Positions 22,807 to 36,591 are shown, counted from the first letter of the stretch. The stretch is 64,000 bases of DNA from Hevea brasiliensis (GCF_030052815.1 NC_079510.1:40828853-40892852); one strand, 5' to 3'. The notes: generated by a model from the letters alone, not told the origin. Numbers and translations: made by a program.

Positions 22807-23155
22807 TACGCCCCCGGATGTTGTAAAAATTCCATTCCTTTCCTTTTTTTTTTAAATGACAAATTAATATATATTTATGATGTGGTTGGTTTGAATTACT
22901 AGCATAAGCACTTGAAATAATTTATAATATGTAATTATTTTATTATGTATAAATTAATTAAATATTAATTTAATTACCTAATTAAAATATTAAAATTTTT
23001 TTTATAATCATGAATACTATAATTAAATTAGTACAATATAGTACGTAGATATTTAAAATGTTTTTATATCCATTATTTTAATGCCGTTATAAAAGTTTTT
23101 TTTCATATTTACAATAAAATTGTAAATAATTTTTTTAAATGTAATAATTTATTTT

Positions 23156-25884
23156 TGTAACACCCCTAATTTTTAAATTTATTATTTTATGAGTAACTAT
23201 TAATATTTTATTTTATTTAAATTTTAGGAAAATTATTTAAAATTTTTGAAATTTTTGAAATCGAGTTTGATTTTTCAAAAATATAAAATTTTGATGATTT
23301 TTAAAAAATTTATTTAAGGACCACATGGCAAAACTAAAAATATATTTAGACTCTATGAATTTTTCTGAGTTTCTCAAATTTTTTTTGAAATTTTTGGGCT
23401 TCATTTTTTGTCCCAGAGCAGAGTAAAAATTCAATTTTGAGTATATTGAATCGAACAGGCCAAATCGAAACGAACTGGGTCAGACCGATCGAATCAGATC
23501 AGCCTTACCTTTTTCTTCTTCCTCCCGCGTCACGCTGACCCTCTCTTCTTCTCTCCCCGTTTTCTCTTTCCTCTCTCCTCCTCACCCCCTAGCTACCGCC
23601 ACACAGCCCTCCCTCACACGCCGGTGCACCACCTCTACCCTTCCTCGCCATAGACCACCCTTCAGATCGCTATAAAACTCTCCATTTCTCCCCTTACACT
23701 AAGACCACGTGGCAAAACCGAGCCACCCTTCCCTGCCGCTTCGACTTCCCAGGTCGATTCCAGCCAATTCGACTACTAATAGGATCGGGTCTTATCCCAA
23801 AACACATCTACACCTCGAGAGCTTTCCATAGACACCAAGAACACAAAAATCCATTAAGCGGTTTGTCCAATTTTTGCTTGGGAAATTTTAACCCATTTTG
23901 ACTTTTGGGCTAGATTTATCGAAAACCGTAAACCCCATCAAAAATCCGAGAGTACCGGAGTGCTATACTCATCGAGAGTTTCGCGGCAATACCCATTTTA
24001 AATTTTTCTGATACTTTTTTCCAATGGGTCTCGGGAAACTTCGCAATATTTTTTTATCATTAAATGAGTTTAGAAAATTCCGTAAAAATTATATAATAAC
24101 CCTCGTGTTATGAGCTTGGCGTAAGTACATTCAATTCGTGCAAATTCGATGGTTACTCTGGTCTGTAATTTCAGGCCGGGTAGACAGACTGCTGGAAAAG
24201 CTTCAGAATCGGGTTGAGACTATAGACTACCCCACCATTTTCAGACATCCCAGACGCGTCTCCAGGGTCAGAATTGGCATAGGTAAACTCGAACCCTCAT
24301 TTTTCTTAATTATCTAGTGCCTGATTTCAATTAAAAATCTATAAAATATTCGTGATAGGTTCGAAAAATATAATTCCTTTTGCATTAGCTTAATAATATT
24401 GCTAAGGACCGCGGGGCAAAGTTTTAGAATTTTTAGAGCTCATTTGGATAGTTTTTACAAAAAAAGATAATTGTAGGGACTAACTTGTGATTTTCAAATT
24501 ATGGTTGTTGACTGTTTGGGTGGGTCCAAGAGGGGCCATGTGATGTGATTGAGTTGTGGATGTGTGACTTGTGGATATAGAAGTGCATTTTGAGCCCTTT
24601 TGCAGGTTGGGTACGTTCTAGGTATATGGGAGACTCTGCTATATTTTCGGTACGACTTAGGGTATCTTTAGTCTTTTTCAAACTTTCATTGAGTCAAATT
24701 ATTAAATAATTTTAATGAAATTTGTCAGGTGATTCGGGACAGCCTTTCTCCTCACCACAGCCACCGCAGTGACCTCGGTTTAAGTCTATGAGTAAAATAT
24801 TAATTTTAATAATAATTTTAATTATAATTTTAATATTATTATATGTTCAAGCATGCCCATGCATCACTTATAAATATGTATCTATGTAGTTAAACACTAG
24901 GCACGTTTATAATGCATTCTTAATTGATGAAGTGCCATGGTTATTATTTACAGTAATTTGGAGTAGTGTGTGTACGTTGGCGTGCGTGTGATGTGTGGTA
25001 TTGGATATAGATAGGACGGGTAGATGCGGCTTGAGAGACACTCGCTGGGACCTAGTCCTTTATGGATAAGTAGGGTAGGCACCGCTTGAGAGACACTCGC
25101 TGGCCTCGGCATTTGGTTTATTAAGCGAAAGTCCGGCTTGAGAGACACTCGCTAGCAGAGGTTGGATTAAGAGAGCTGTATAGGGGATCGGCTCCCATAT
25201 ATGTACTGTTTGAACATTATTGGGTGTGCGAGTGCTCTAAATTGCCTTTTTGCTGTTATGATGTGATGTGTATGAAAAGTTTGATAGTGTTACATTCCAC
25301 TGTTTAGAATGCATTAGCTTTAGGTAGCTATTGAAATTGTAGTTAAAATTGGTATTTTACTCTCTAAGTCGAACGCTCACTCCTATTCACCTTATTTTTC
25401 CAGGATACAGGAGATTTCTTATTGAGTTCTAACCTGCCTCTCTCCCTCGCAGGTCATCGATTAATATTTATGATGTTTGTATAATTTTTACTAACTCCTA
25501 AATTTTCACATGTGTTATAAGTATTTATTTGATTTGAGTCTGTATTATAATTGTTGTGTTGGATCTGTAAAACTGTTAGATATATGTTTGATGGGATTGA
25601 ATGAGGGAGTTGATCTCCCAATTGAGTTTATGGCATTATGATTATATGGAGGGTAAGCTGAGCTCTCCAAATTATTATATATTGTGTTTACAGGTCGAGC
25701 GAGTTAAAAACTCTCCGTTGTATAGTCCATTTTATGGCCAGACTCTGTCCGGTTGAATTCTTGAAATTGAGCCCAAATGGGCCTTAGGATTGGGTTTAGG
25801 AATGTTAGGCTTACTACGGGCCTCGAGGGCTTTAAGCTGGCCCAGGTTCTGGTGCCGGTCCGGCCCATAAGTTGGGTCGTGACA
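23156..25884 (+). mobile_element. Solo LTR of a Ty3/gypsy (Tekay/Del-like) element, 2729 bp
   Basis: It begins TGTAACACCCCTAATTT and ends GTTGGGTCGTGACA, as do the LTRs of the complete element at 29453-38400. It is flanked by the 5-bp target duplication ATTTT (23151-23155 and 25885-25889). There is no internal region, so it is a solo LTR left by recombination. It contains three CTTGAGAGACACTCGCTGG motifs (25020-25160), the AGCTGTATAGGGGATCGGC segment and GGCTTACTACGGGCCTCG near the end, all homologous to the full element. It is about 1 kb longer than those LTRs because of a longer, CT-rich 5' portion (23500-24000). Confidence 0.88.
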
Positions 25885-25889
25885 ATTTT

Positions 25890-27192
25890 TGTTAACAATT
25901 ATATTGTATTAGTATTAATTTAAATATTTTTACTTATTAATAATTTATTTAATATTAAATAATTAATAATAATATATTATAAATGTTGATTACTTTAATT
26001 CAATAATGAGTATTTAGATTAATAATTCATTATAAAAGAAAATTGTTGATAACCTATCATATTCATTAAAAATTATGAAAACCTAAAATATAAAAGTTAC
26101 CCGTATGATCATAATAATTATAATAATATTTATAGATATGTTTAGGAATATATTTATAAGTTGGAATTATAAGCATTTTTAAATTAAAAGTATTATTTCT
26201 ACTTTTTATAGATTGATATTGTGATATAGATACATTTTTTAGAAAATTATAAATACTCATTTTGATATATTTTAATTAATCTTTTTAATAAAAAAATAAT
26301 TTATACTATTCAATAAATTTAAGATTATGTTCCTTATACATTTTTCAAAAAAATTATATAGTTTGTAAATATTATGATTATTTATTTTTAAATACATTTT
26401 TATACATAAATAAGATATTATATTATTAAGTAGTAAAAAAGTTGAAACTTATATACTTTAGAAAAGCTTATATTTACTAATTTTTTAAATTAGATAAGTA
26501 AACAATTTTATAAATTTTAATATAAATAATTAATTTAGAATACAAAATTAATATTATAATTATTTTAAGTATCAAAAATTATTTTTAAAAACTAAAAATA
26601 TTTTATCCTTTTATAAATTCGTCTTCCCATTCATACTTTTATAGATTGAAAAAAAATTTACATAGAATATTTAAATAATAAAATTTGAATTAAATTGAAA
26701 ATTTTAATTTTATTTTAAAATTATTAAGAAAATAATGAAATTTTATTTCATTTCTTTTAATTTAGATGATTTTTAAGTACTAATGTTATTTAACTCAATA
26801 AAATATAATTATCATTAATTAGCTAAAAAAAAAATCTTTAGCTTTGTCTATTGTTATATTCTTCGTTGTAATAAAAAATCATAAGTAAAATAAAATTATA
26901 AATAAAAATAATTATAAAATAAAATAAAATAATTTAAATATAAAATAAATAAAATTTATAAATAAAATTTTAATTGTTTTAGAATTACCGATCAAATCAA
27001 ACTAAAAAATTATAAATACTTTCTAATTATTCATAAAAAAAATTACTTTTAAGTAATTTACCCTTCAATATATATTTTTAAAAAAAAAGTATAAACATAA
27101 GTATAAATTTATGATTTTAATTAATGCTTTTTTTTTTTATAAAAGTTTATTTAAATTGTAATAACAAATTTTATAAATAAATGGAAATTAAG
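25890..27192. other. Very AT-rich intergenic DNA
   Basis: No gene, RNA or clear repeat was recognised. Composition is dominated by A/T runs. Confidence 0.6.
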
Positions 27193-28770
27193 TGTAACAC
27201 CCTAACTAATTTTTGAAGAAATATTAAATATAGTTATTATTTGAATGAAAATATAACTTTAATTTTGGACTTAAAAGTAAAGTTTTAGAATTTTTGGGGT
27301 AAAAAATATGATTTTTAGAGAATTCAAGGATCAAAATAAAATTTGTTTAAAAAGAGGGATAACTGGCAGCCCCTTCTCCATAATTATAAAAGAAAAAAAG
27401 AAATAGAGAGTAGAAGAATCGGGAAAGAGAAAATGAAAGGCAAAAGGGAGAAAGAGAGAAGGAGAAGAAGAAGAAGAGAAAGAGGGAGATGGTGGCTGAA
27501 TTTTTGAGATTTTTTCAAAAAAAATAGACACTGACAAGAGGAAAAGAGGGAGAGTGGTCTGAAAACTAAGAAATTAAAGAGAGAAAGGGAGGAAGATGAT
27601 GAATCGGAGCAGAAACAGGGGGTTGAGCAGGGGCAGCAACTTTGCCTTCCATCTAAGTGAGTTTAGTGCATCTTTCATCTTTGATTTTTGGATATGTTTG
27701 AGGTCTATATGTATAAAAGTTATGGTTAAAATTTGGTAATTTTTCAACAGTTTGATTTTGAGAAATAAATTGTTGAACATAGGATGTTTGCATTTGGAAT
27801 TCTGAATTTACGCTACTAAAATTTGAGGAAAATAAATAGTTAGGATGCTTAGAAAATTATAGAGTTTGGTAGAGAAGATCTTTAGGATGTTGGGGCTGTT
27901 GTGTTAAAATGTGGTGAATTTTGAACTATGGTAACGTATTACATTTCATACATAGGAATACATTAGATTTAGATAATTATAGAAATTATATTTAAAATCA
28001 ATATCTTACTCTCTGAGTCGAACACTCACCTCTATTTAACTATTTTTTCTCATGTGATAGGTGGCTTTATTTGTAATTAACCTGCTTTCTTTCTCCGCAA
28101 GTTTAAACAGAAAATATTTTAATTGGCTTTTATTGTCTTTTATTTAAATCTAAAACTTCGCATGGATCAATAGTTGTATTTTTATTTAGATTGTAATAAC
28201 TTAGTTTTGGAGTTATAAAATTAATTATGTGAGATTGCATAGATGCATGAGATATTTATTATTGATAATGAAGGGAGCTGAGCTCACAAATATTGATATA
28301 TGTGAGTTGAGGATTGTAAGGGTGAGTTGAGCTCTCCATATTATTGATATTAGTGAGTTAATGCTCCTCATTGGATAGTTCAATTTATGGGGGGATTTTA
28401 TTCGTTTATTTTTTTAAAAAAAATTGGGCTATCTTAATGAGCTTTATGAATAGATTAAAAATAGTTAGACTTACTACGGGTTTCGGTGGCCTTATGCTAA
28501 CCCAATTTCTAATATCAGTCCAGCCCAAAAATTGAGTCATTACAAAGTTGGTATCAAAACTCAGGCTCTAAATTCATGGGAAAGTGTGTACCTAGAGTTA
28601 TCACATGCGAAGTATAGGATCCTGTTTTGTCTTTTTCAATAATTCATTGCTTCTAGATTTTACGGTTTTTTTTCCTCATTGGATAGTGTAAGAGTACTCT
28701 AATTTAGTGTTTCGATTTCTGAGGAATACATGGTAATGTGAATTTGAGCTAGCAAACGAGTTGATATATT
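27193..28770 (+). mobile_element. Truncated Ty3/gypsy element: 5' LTR, primer-binding site and leader
   Basis: The LTR runs 27193-28544 (TGTAACACCCTAACT ... GAGTCATTACA). A decayed tRNA-Met primer-binding site follows (TGGTATCAAAAC at 28549-28560; the intact form at 31199 is TGGTATCAGAGC). A leader to about 28770 matches the leader after 31211 (GTATAGGATCCTGTTTTGTC, TTCTAGATTTTACG). Coding regions and a second LTR are missing. This copy is older and shorter than the complete element downstream. Confidence 0.75.
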
Positions 28771-28850
28771 TAAAAATAATATAAAAAATTAAAGATATTT
28801 TTGTCTTTCAAAAATTTGCTCTCTCATTCATGCATACATATATATATATA

Positions 28851-29447
28851 ACTCAACTCAAGTCAACTAAGCTTTTATTCCAAAAATTTATTGGGGTTGG
28901 CTATATGGATTCTCTTTCTCTATGCTAAACGATTTTTTGTTAAATCCTTGAAAATGTGTAATACTTTTAGGTCATGTTGTACTACTCTCCTCCAAGTCAG
29001 TTTAGTTCTACCCCTTATTTTCTTTCTATCTTCTAACCCGTGCTCTACTTATCTAACTGAAGCCTCCGTATGTCTGCGCTTCATATGATCAAATCACCTC
29101 AATCTCCCTTCTCTCAACTTATTCTCAATCGACGCCACTCCTACCTTTTCTCTAATACTCTCATTACGGATTTTATCTAGTCTAGTATGGCCACTCATCC
29201 ACCTTAACATTCTCATCTCCGTAACTCTTATCTTAGACACATACGACTTCTTTATTGACTAACACTCACTACCATATAACATGGCCGCTCATATGACTGT
29301 ATGGTAAAATTTTTCTTTCAGCTTATTAGGAATCTTGCTATCACATAAAACTCTCGTAGCACATCTCTACTTTAACCATTCGGCTTTAATCCTATGACTA
29401 ATATTCTCATCACATCCCCCATCTACTTGAAGAATTGAGCTAAGATA
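28851..29447 (-). pseudogene. 3' end of an RTE-type LINE (left part, split by insertion)
   Basis: The plus strand starts ACTCAACTCAAGTCAACTAAGC, the reverse complement of the TTGAGTTGAG-type tail of plant RTE-like LINEs, preceded by a TA-rich tract. Reading minus, broken frames resemble the carboxy end of the reverse transcriptase protein (MGDVMRILVIGLKPNG, FYVIARFLIS, CYMVVSVSQ). The sequence stops at the TTTAA target duplication and resumes at 38406. Many stops are present. Confidence 0.75.
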
Positions 29448-29452
29448 TTTAA

Positions 29453-31194
29453 TGTAACACCCCTGATTTTTTATATATTATTATTGGGCTTCGTGTAGGT
29501 ATCCTCAATTCGCGGAAATTCGACAGTTGTCCAGATCCGTGAATTTCCTACGAACAGACCCACTACGAAAAGTCTCCGAATTGGATCGAGGTTTTGGCTA
29601 CCCCACCATTGTCAGGCATCCCGAGCGCATTCCCGAAGTCGGAATCGGCAAAGGTAAACCCGAACCTTGCTTTTTCGTAATTTTCTAGTGCTTAAATAGG
29701 ATTAAAAATCCATAAAATATTCGTAGTAGCTTAGAAAATTACGATTCTTTTTGCAATAGCTTAGTAATATTTCTAAGGACCATGCAAGGTAGTTTTATAA
29801 TTTTTAGAGCTTATTTGAGCAGTTTTTGCAAAAATGATCAATTATAAGGACTAAATTGAAATTTTACATATTGTGATGAATGATTGATTTGATGGGCCCA
29901 GGAGGGGCTGTGTGATGTGATTGAGTTGTGGATATATGGATTGTGGATATAGAAGTGTGTTTTGAGCCCTTTTGCAGGTTGGGTAGGTCCTAGGTATAGG
30001 GATCGGCACGACTTAGGACGTATTGGGTCTTTTCTTGATTTGTATTGGGTCATTTGTATTAAATAATTGTAATATAATTGTCAGGTGAGCCGGGACAGCC
30101 TTCTTCCTCCGCCCAGCCGCCACAGTGATTACCGTCAAGTCTGTGAGTAAAATATTAATTTTAATTGTAATTTCGATATTATTATATGTTCAGCATGCCC
30201 ATGCATCACTTATATGCATATATTTATGTAGCTAAACTCTAGGCACGATTTATGTTGCATTCATAACTGTTGATGTGCCATGGATGTTATTGTGGTAATT
30301 TGGAGCAGTGTGCGTGCGTTGGCGTGCGTGTGATGTGGTGTGGACTATGGATAGGACGGGGTAGTCACGACTTGAGTAATTCGCTGGGACCCGATCCTTC
30401 GAGGGGTAGTCACGGCTTGAGTAATTCGCTGGGACCCTCGATTTGGTTATTAAGTGGAAGTCCGAGCTTGAGTAATTCGCTGGCACCAGGTTGGATTTAA
30501 GAGAGCTGTATAGGGGATCAGCTCCCATATGTTATGATTGATACTACAGGGTGTGTGAGTGCTCCAAATTACCTTTTTGATGCTATGATGTGAATTTATT
30601 GCTGATGTTGCACTTCATTCCACAGGTTGCATTAGTTTTAGATAGTTATAGAGATTATGGTTAAAATTGATATTTTACTCTCTGAGTCGAACGCTCACTC
30701 CTGTTCAAAAATTTTTACAGGCCACAGGAGGATATTTTTTGAGGTTAACCTGCTTTCTCCCTCGCAGGTCAATTATTACTGTTTGTATAAACTTGTTAAA
30801 TCTTAGAATTTCCGCATGTGTTAGAAATGTTTATTTGATTTGGGTCTGTAAACTAAATTATTATTTTGGGACCTGTAAACTTAATATGCTATGCATGTTT
30901 GATGGATTGGATGAGGGAGCTGAGCTCCCATTTATTTTTATGTTGATGAGTATGTGGAGGGTGAGCTGAGCTCCCCAAATGACTATATATTGTGTTTACA
31001 GGTCGGGTGAGTCAAAAACTCCCCATTGGAAAGTCCATTTTTATGGCCGGACTCTGTCCGTTTGTTTTCTTGAAATTGGGCCCAAATGGGCCTTAGAATT
31101 GGGTAAATGAACAGTTAGGCTTACTACGGGCCTCGGGGGCTTTAGGCTGGCCCAGATCCTAGTGCCGGTCCGGCCCATAGGTTGGGTCGTGACA
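29453..31194 (+). repeat. 5' LTR of the Tekay-like element
   Basis: TGTAACACCCCTGATTT ... GGTTGGGTCGTGACA, 1742 bp. It carries three CTTGAGTAATTCGCTGG motifs at 30372-30483. Frames seen across that region are products of these repeats, not genes. Confidence 0.92.
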
Positions 31195-31198
31195 GATG

Positions 31199-31210
31199 TG
31201 GTATCAGAGC
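31199..31210 (+). promoter_or_regulatory. Primer-binding site (tRNA-Met type)
   Basis: TGGTATCAGAGC lies four bases after the LTR end, matching the 3' end of plant initiator tRNA-Met. Confidence 0.9.
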
Positions 31211-34200
31211 TTAGGCTTCAGATTCATAGGGAAAAATTATCTAAGTGTTGGGAAGAGTCTACTAGGAGTCACATGTAGAGTATAGGATTCTGTTTCGTCT
31301 TTTCCTGTAATTCTTTGTTTCTAGATTCTACGTTATACCTCGGGAAATATAAGATTACCTCAGTTAGTGTCTTGATTTTCGTGGAGTACACAGAAATGTG
31401 AAATAGAGTTAGAAGACATGTGAGGTCTATCATGAGGATACGTACTCCAAGAAATGTTATATTTTTGTCAGTATGGGTTTAAATGGTGTGCCCATTTCGT
31501 GTAAGGCACGAGTACATAAAAGTGAGTCTTAAAAGTACAGTTGCCCTAGATAAGGATGAGGATACCACTACTGGCAGTCATCAGTAGATGACCCAGTCAT
31601 AATAAGTTTGTGATAATAGAAGATTCAGGAGAGATAAGAAATTAGGAGACCTAGTCTGTCAGGACGTATTGTAGTAACTATACAATGTTCTCGATGTCTG
31701 CTCTGTAAGCTGCAGATTATAGTACCGACATGAGATTATTGTGTAAAGCTGCGTACTTCCTTGTAGTGCTTATGATGAGGATGTTTGCAGGCAGTCTCTG
31801 TTTTGGTATAGTAATACCATAACAGAGTTCTATATCTGCAGAGGAGTTGGGAACTCCTAGTTAGGGGTCTAGAGTTAGAATATTGAGAGGTCACAGTGGG
31901 GTGATAACTAGAGTCAGTGACTCAGTTACCCTAGCATGAGCTAGAGTTACAATAAGAATTGCCATCAGACCAGAGGTTTCGGATTAGTTGCAAAGTAAAG
32001 GTGACACCTATAGAGTGAGATTATCTAGTATTCAGTATGAAATTTTGGATGGTTTTTGCAGTATGACAAACATTTGGTTAGAACTTAGTGAGAATAGTAT
32101 ACCTTGTGTGTATCAGTATGAAATAAAGTACAACCCTACTACCTAGGGAAAGTCGGAACTATGAATTGATGATTCACAGAGCTATAATATGATAGGAGAG
32201 TCATTAATTTGACATGGTTTTGGGCAAGGTGGTAAATGTAGTATTTTTGTTGCAGCAAGTTAGGGTATAGTCCTATCTTTTCAGAAGGGATCGAAAGTTA
32301 TTACTAATAATGGTGACCAACAAAATAGTGCCCCAGATGGGACTGTAGAGTGTGGTAGAGAGAAGTTGGCTCAGGTATCCTGCGGAGGATGCAAGTTCTA
32401 TTATAGGAATCATATATAATCAGATCACGATGGATGTAAATCCTTTGAATTGGATGACGGAACCTTAAGTTTTGGCTAATTGAGTAAACATGGATAATAA
32501 TAATAATAACAAATAAATAAAATTACTACAGAATCAGTTCTTGAGGTGGTAAGGGTATTATGTAAGCTAAAGGATAAGAATAGAGATCATACAATAAAAG
32601 TATGACTGTAATTTGCTGAGTTCCTTTCTAATTTCAAATTATTCAAAACAATAGTATAATCTAATTATAATAGTGTTAAGAGTAATAAATTAGCGAAGAT
32701 AAATCACAGAAGACCAATGGATAAAGAAAGTGCAGAATGAAAGTTTGGACAATTGATTGCAGATGCAATATAATCTAAATGCTAGTGGAAGTACTAGCTA
32801 GAGTGGTCAAAGGACTAAATCTGAGTAGCACAGACATATGATAACGCGATAGAGACTCTGAAAGATATAGTTAGCAAGTACAGCTATTATGTTAGGAAGA
32901 AGAATGGAACCAGGGATAGAATAGTCAAGTTCTATTTTGGGTAAGACAAAGGAAATAAATGAAAGGACAACCTAAAGAGTGCATAATAAAAGGAACAAAG
33001 TTAAGATATAGGATAGGCTAAGTGTTATTCTTGGCAAGGAGAATGACAAGGATGGAAAACTCAAAATGGGACCACATTAGTGAGAAAAGTGATGGAGGTA
33101 TGGAATACAATAATAATGAGTAAATGTTAGAAGGTGTGCGATGGTATTGCGGACTACCTAAATAGGTAGAGAAAGAGAAGTTAGTAAGCAGTAAGTTGAA
33201 TAAAAGTCAGTCTAAGGGATCAAATAGGTATGATGAGAAGAAAAGAATGATAGATAATGACACATAGGTTTTAGGTTAGACTTTTGAGATAGTGAGAAGG
33301 TAGTTAGAGGTTCGTTATGAATGTCAGGCAAACATTTTTAGTGTGATCAACAGAATCACTTTGCAGTGACGCAATAACGACAGAGCAATGAGGGGTAGAA
33401 TAAAAAGTGACAAGTATGGATGGTAATAAATCACTAGAAAGTTTAAGGATCAAATTAATGACCATAGATAAGGGTGGAATTAGTGTTTGAAGAATCTATT
33501 AGCGAGAGAAATCTTTCAGGATTCAACAAGGGTTAAGGGCACAATATAAACAATGATAGATATGAATCATAGGTAGAGTATAAGTAAAGTTAATAAATTA
33601 TAAAATATTATGTCAGGAAGGACGATGGTATAGTAAAGGGTTCATGCAGATGATACCTTATAGGTAGAGCACAATTGTGCTAGGAGATGATGAAATTTGA
33701 AGAGAAAAACTAAGAAACATAGGTTAAACATTATTATATGGACAATCGGGCGTAGTTGAATATAGAAGATTTTTTTTTTTTCTTTTCAAGTTTAGCTCGT
33801 GTTTTTGATTCCAGAGCGTTATATAAGGAGCAGAGACTGAGGCAAGGAGACCTAGTTATTTGAGATTTTGATAGGCACCAATTCATATACAATTTCCTGA
33901 TATGAGAATGACAGTAAGTGCATACCTAGTGTTAAGTATGAAAGGACGATCAAAGTAATGACAGGAGTTAAATTGAGTTAGCTACTAAGGCTTGCGACTG
34001 TTTTAGACTATGAGCTAGATGAAGTAATATTTATGGATGAGTTTCAATAGATGAAATTGTTGCTGATGGGTAATTTGAGGTTGAAGTTTAGAAAGCTATA
34101 GGCAGTATATATGATTATATTAAGGAGAATGAACACGTGAAGTATCTTGTTTGGAATTAAGGCATGACACATATTTCCTACAGCCGTGTTAGTTCAGATG

Positions 34201-34655
34201 GAACTTATAGTTTATGGGGCTCATATTCATCCAGGATAAGCAATTTCCTACTAAGGCTGGTAGGAAATGATAATGTTCTGATAGTTAAGTTGGAAAAAAG
34301 GGGGTACAAAAAAAAAAAAATTCTCTATGGGTAATTATAAGTGTTACATAAGGTGAAGAATGTGCTGGTAGGAGTAAATCATAGGGTTAGAATTCTCGAA
34401 GTAATGAAACTAGTAATCAAGATAAGACTAAGAAATAAAAAGAAAGTTAAAGTTGATGATGGGATAGACATCTTTGAAGGAAAAGGTGTAAGGATGAGAT
34501 AGGACTAAAATTAAGGAATAAGTACAGCAGGTTGAAAAGATACCAACAATACCAAAAATAGGAAAAGGGAAGTTGATAAGATCCAAAGGACAGGAAGAGA
34601 GCTCGATAGAGTCAGTTATAATGATGAGGATAAGGAGTGTCTAACCACTGCCCCT
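31211..34655 (+). other. Leader and unrecognisable gag/RT part of the Tekay-like element
   Basis: This 3.4 kb should hold gag, protease and reverse transcriptase, but no conserved string (CCHC knuckle, DTGA, YxDD) could be found in any frame and there is no long open frame. It is rich in short GATGA/AGATAG-like segments. It is either strongly mutated or replaced by unrelated sequence. Confidence 0.55.
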
Positions 34656-35084
34656 GTGTTAACACTACCTATGAGCGGTGAAGGATACACCGTGTACTGT
34701 GACTCCTTCAGAGTTGGCCTAGGGTGTGTTTTGATGCGGAATGGAAAAGTAGTGGCTTATGCTTCAAGGCAGCTGAAGAGGCATGAGCAGAACTATCCCA
34801 CCCATGATTTAGAAATGGCGGCTGTAGTCTTTGCACTAAAAATCTGGAGACACTACCTGTATGGTGAAGTGTGCGAGATATACACCGACTATAAGAGTTT
34901 GAAGTACATCTTCCAACAGAGGGATTTAAACTTGAGACAGAGGAGATGGATGGAGCTTCTGGAAGACTATGATTGCACCATCCAGTACCACCCTGGGAAG
35001 GCCAATGTAGTAGCAGATGCTTTAAGCAGAAAATCTTCTGGCATTTTGGCGCACATTTCAGCAGAGAAGAGACCTTTGATTTAG
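34656..35084 (+). pseudogene. RNase H domain of the Tekay-like pol
   Basis: The fragment contains [70 protein letters not shown] and [15 protein letters not shown], the standard Ty3 RNase H series. The usual catalytic context CDAS is CDSF here. It ends at a TAG (35082-35084). After a further stop at about 35238 the integrase continues in the same frame, so it was once one polyprotein. RNase H removes RNA from the RNA:DNA hybrid during reverse transcription. Confidence 0.88.
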
Positions 35085-35285
35085 AAAGTACATGAGTTGA
35101 TGGATCAAGGTTTAATCCTAGATCTTTCAGATGAGGGGGTCTTGTTGGCTCATTTTTCAGTGAGGCCAGACTTGCGAGATAGAGTTAGAGTTTCCCAACA
35201 CAGAGACCAACAATTAATGAAGATCATAGAAAGAGTATAGCAGGGTGAAGGTGGTGAGTTTGGATTTGCCAATGATGGCGCCCTA

Positions 35286-36190
35286 GTGCAAGGTTCTAGG
35301 ATATGTGTGCCCAATGTGGACAACCTCAGGAATGAAATCATGCGAGAGGCACACTATACACTGTACAGTGTCCACCCAGGTTCCACCAAGATGTACCATG
35401 ATGTGAGAGATAGCTATTGGTGGAATGGCATGAAGAGAGGCATAGCAGACTTTGTGTCCAAGTGCTTGACTTGTCAAAAGGTGAAGTTTGAACACCAGAG
35501 ATCGTCAGGGAAGTTGCAAGAGCTCCCTATCCCAGAATGGAAGTTGGAAATGATTTCTATGGATTTTATGACTGGGTTGCCTCATACCACGAGAGGATAT
35601 GATTCGATATGGGTAATTGTAGACCGCCTAACCAAATCAGCTCATTTCTTGCCTGTGAAGACTACATATTCTGTGGCACAGTACCCCCGGCTCTACATTC
35701 GAGAAATAGTCAGATTGCATGGAGTTCCGGCTTCCATAATATCTGACAGAGGGCCCCAGTTCACTTCTCAGTTTTGGAGAAAGTTGCAGGAGGCACTTGG
35801 CACACAGTTGAACTTCGATGGCTTTCCACCCTCGCAGACGGGACGATCGAAAGGACAATCCAAACACTGGAAGACATGCTTCGCATAAGTGTTTTGGATT
35901 TTGGAGGTCAATGGGATGAGCAGCTAGCTTTGGTGGAGTTTGCCTACAACAACAGTTATCACTCCAGTATAGGGATGCCACCCTATGAGGCACTATATGG
36001 AAGAAAGTATAGGTCTCCTCTGTGTTGGACGGAAATGGGGGAAGCGAAGGTGCATGATGTAGACCTAGTGCAGTACACTTCAGAGATAGTTTCTTTAATC
36101 AGGGAACGATCAAAACTTTTCAAGAGGCGTAAGAGTTATGCACTGCACGGAGGGATGTGGAGTTTGCAGTGGGCGACTATGTATTCCTGA
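35286..36190 (+). pseudogene. Integrase of the Tekay-like pol (frameshifted)
   Basis: An H..H..CLTC zinc finger (EAHYTLYSVHPG ... KCLTCQKVK) leads to the catalytic core with MDFMTGLP, VIVDRLTKSAHFLPV and IISDRGPQFTS (first and second Asp). The frame then shifts between 35800 and 35830, and ERTIQTLEDMLR, LVEFAYNNSYHSSIGM and YEALYGRKYRSPLCW follow in another frame. A second shift near 36150 moves to the C-terminal part. The normal HPQTDGQSE segment is damaged (LADGTIERT). The enzyme would insert the element cDNA into the genome; this copy is dead. Confidence 0.9.
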
Positions 36191-36591
36191 AGATTTCTCC
36201 AATGAAGGGAGTCATGAGATTTGGAAAGAAGGGCAAGTTGGCACCTCGGTATATTGAACCTTTTGAGGTTACTGATAGAGTTGGAGCAGTTGCCCACCGG
36301 TTGGAGCTATCACCCAACCTTTCTCACGTTCATCCCGTGTTTCACATCTCTATGCTTAGGAAATATATTCCCGATCCTTCTCATGTACTACAGTCAGATG
36401 TAATAGAACTAAAGGAGAACTTGACATTTGAGGAGCAACCTGTAGCCATAGTGGACTACCAAGTGAGACAGCTAAGATCAAAACAGATCCCTATGGTTAA
36501 GGTTTTGTGGAGGAGCCAGTCAGTGGAAGAGTGCACCTGGGAGTCAGAACGGGACATGCGTAGCAAGTACCCTTATCTGTTCAATGTGTAA
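36157..36591 (+). pseudogene. Integrase C-terminus with chromodomain-like tail
   Basis: EFAVGDYVFLKISPMKGVMR, LAPRYIEPFEVTDRVG, HPVFHISMLRKYIPD and LTFEEQPVAIVDYQVRQLR ... VLWRSQSVEECTWESE are the end of Ty3 chromovirus pol. The last block is chromodomain-like and targets insertion to heterochromatin in this group. The frame is open to the stop at 36589-36591 but differs from the frame before it, so it is separated by a frameshift. The polypurine tract follows 50 bases later. Confidence 0.88.

Noticed and set aside
30250..30528. Frames with repeated VPANYSSRDYP-type peptides here and at 37460-37693
   Set aside because: The peptide repeats come from the triple CTTGAGTAATTCGCTGG motif in the LTRs, not from a protein gene.
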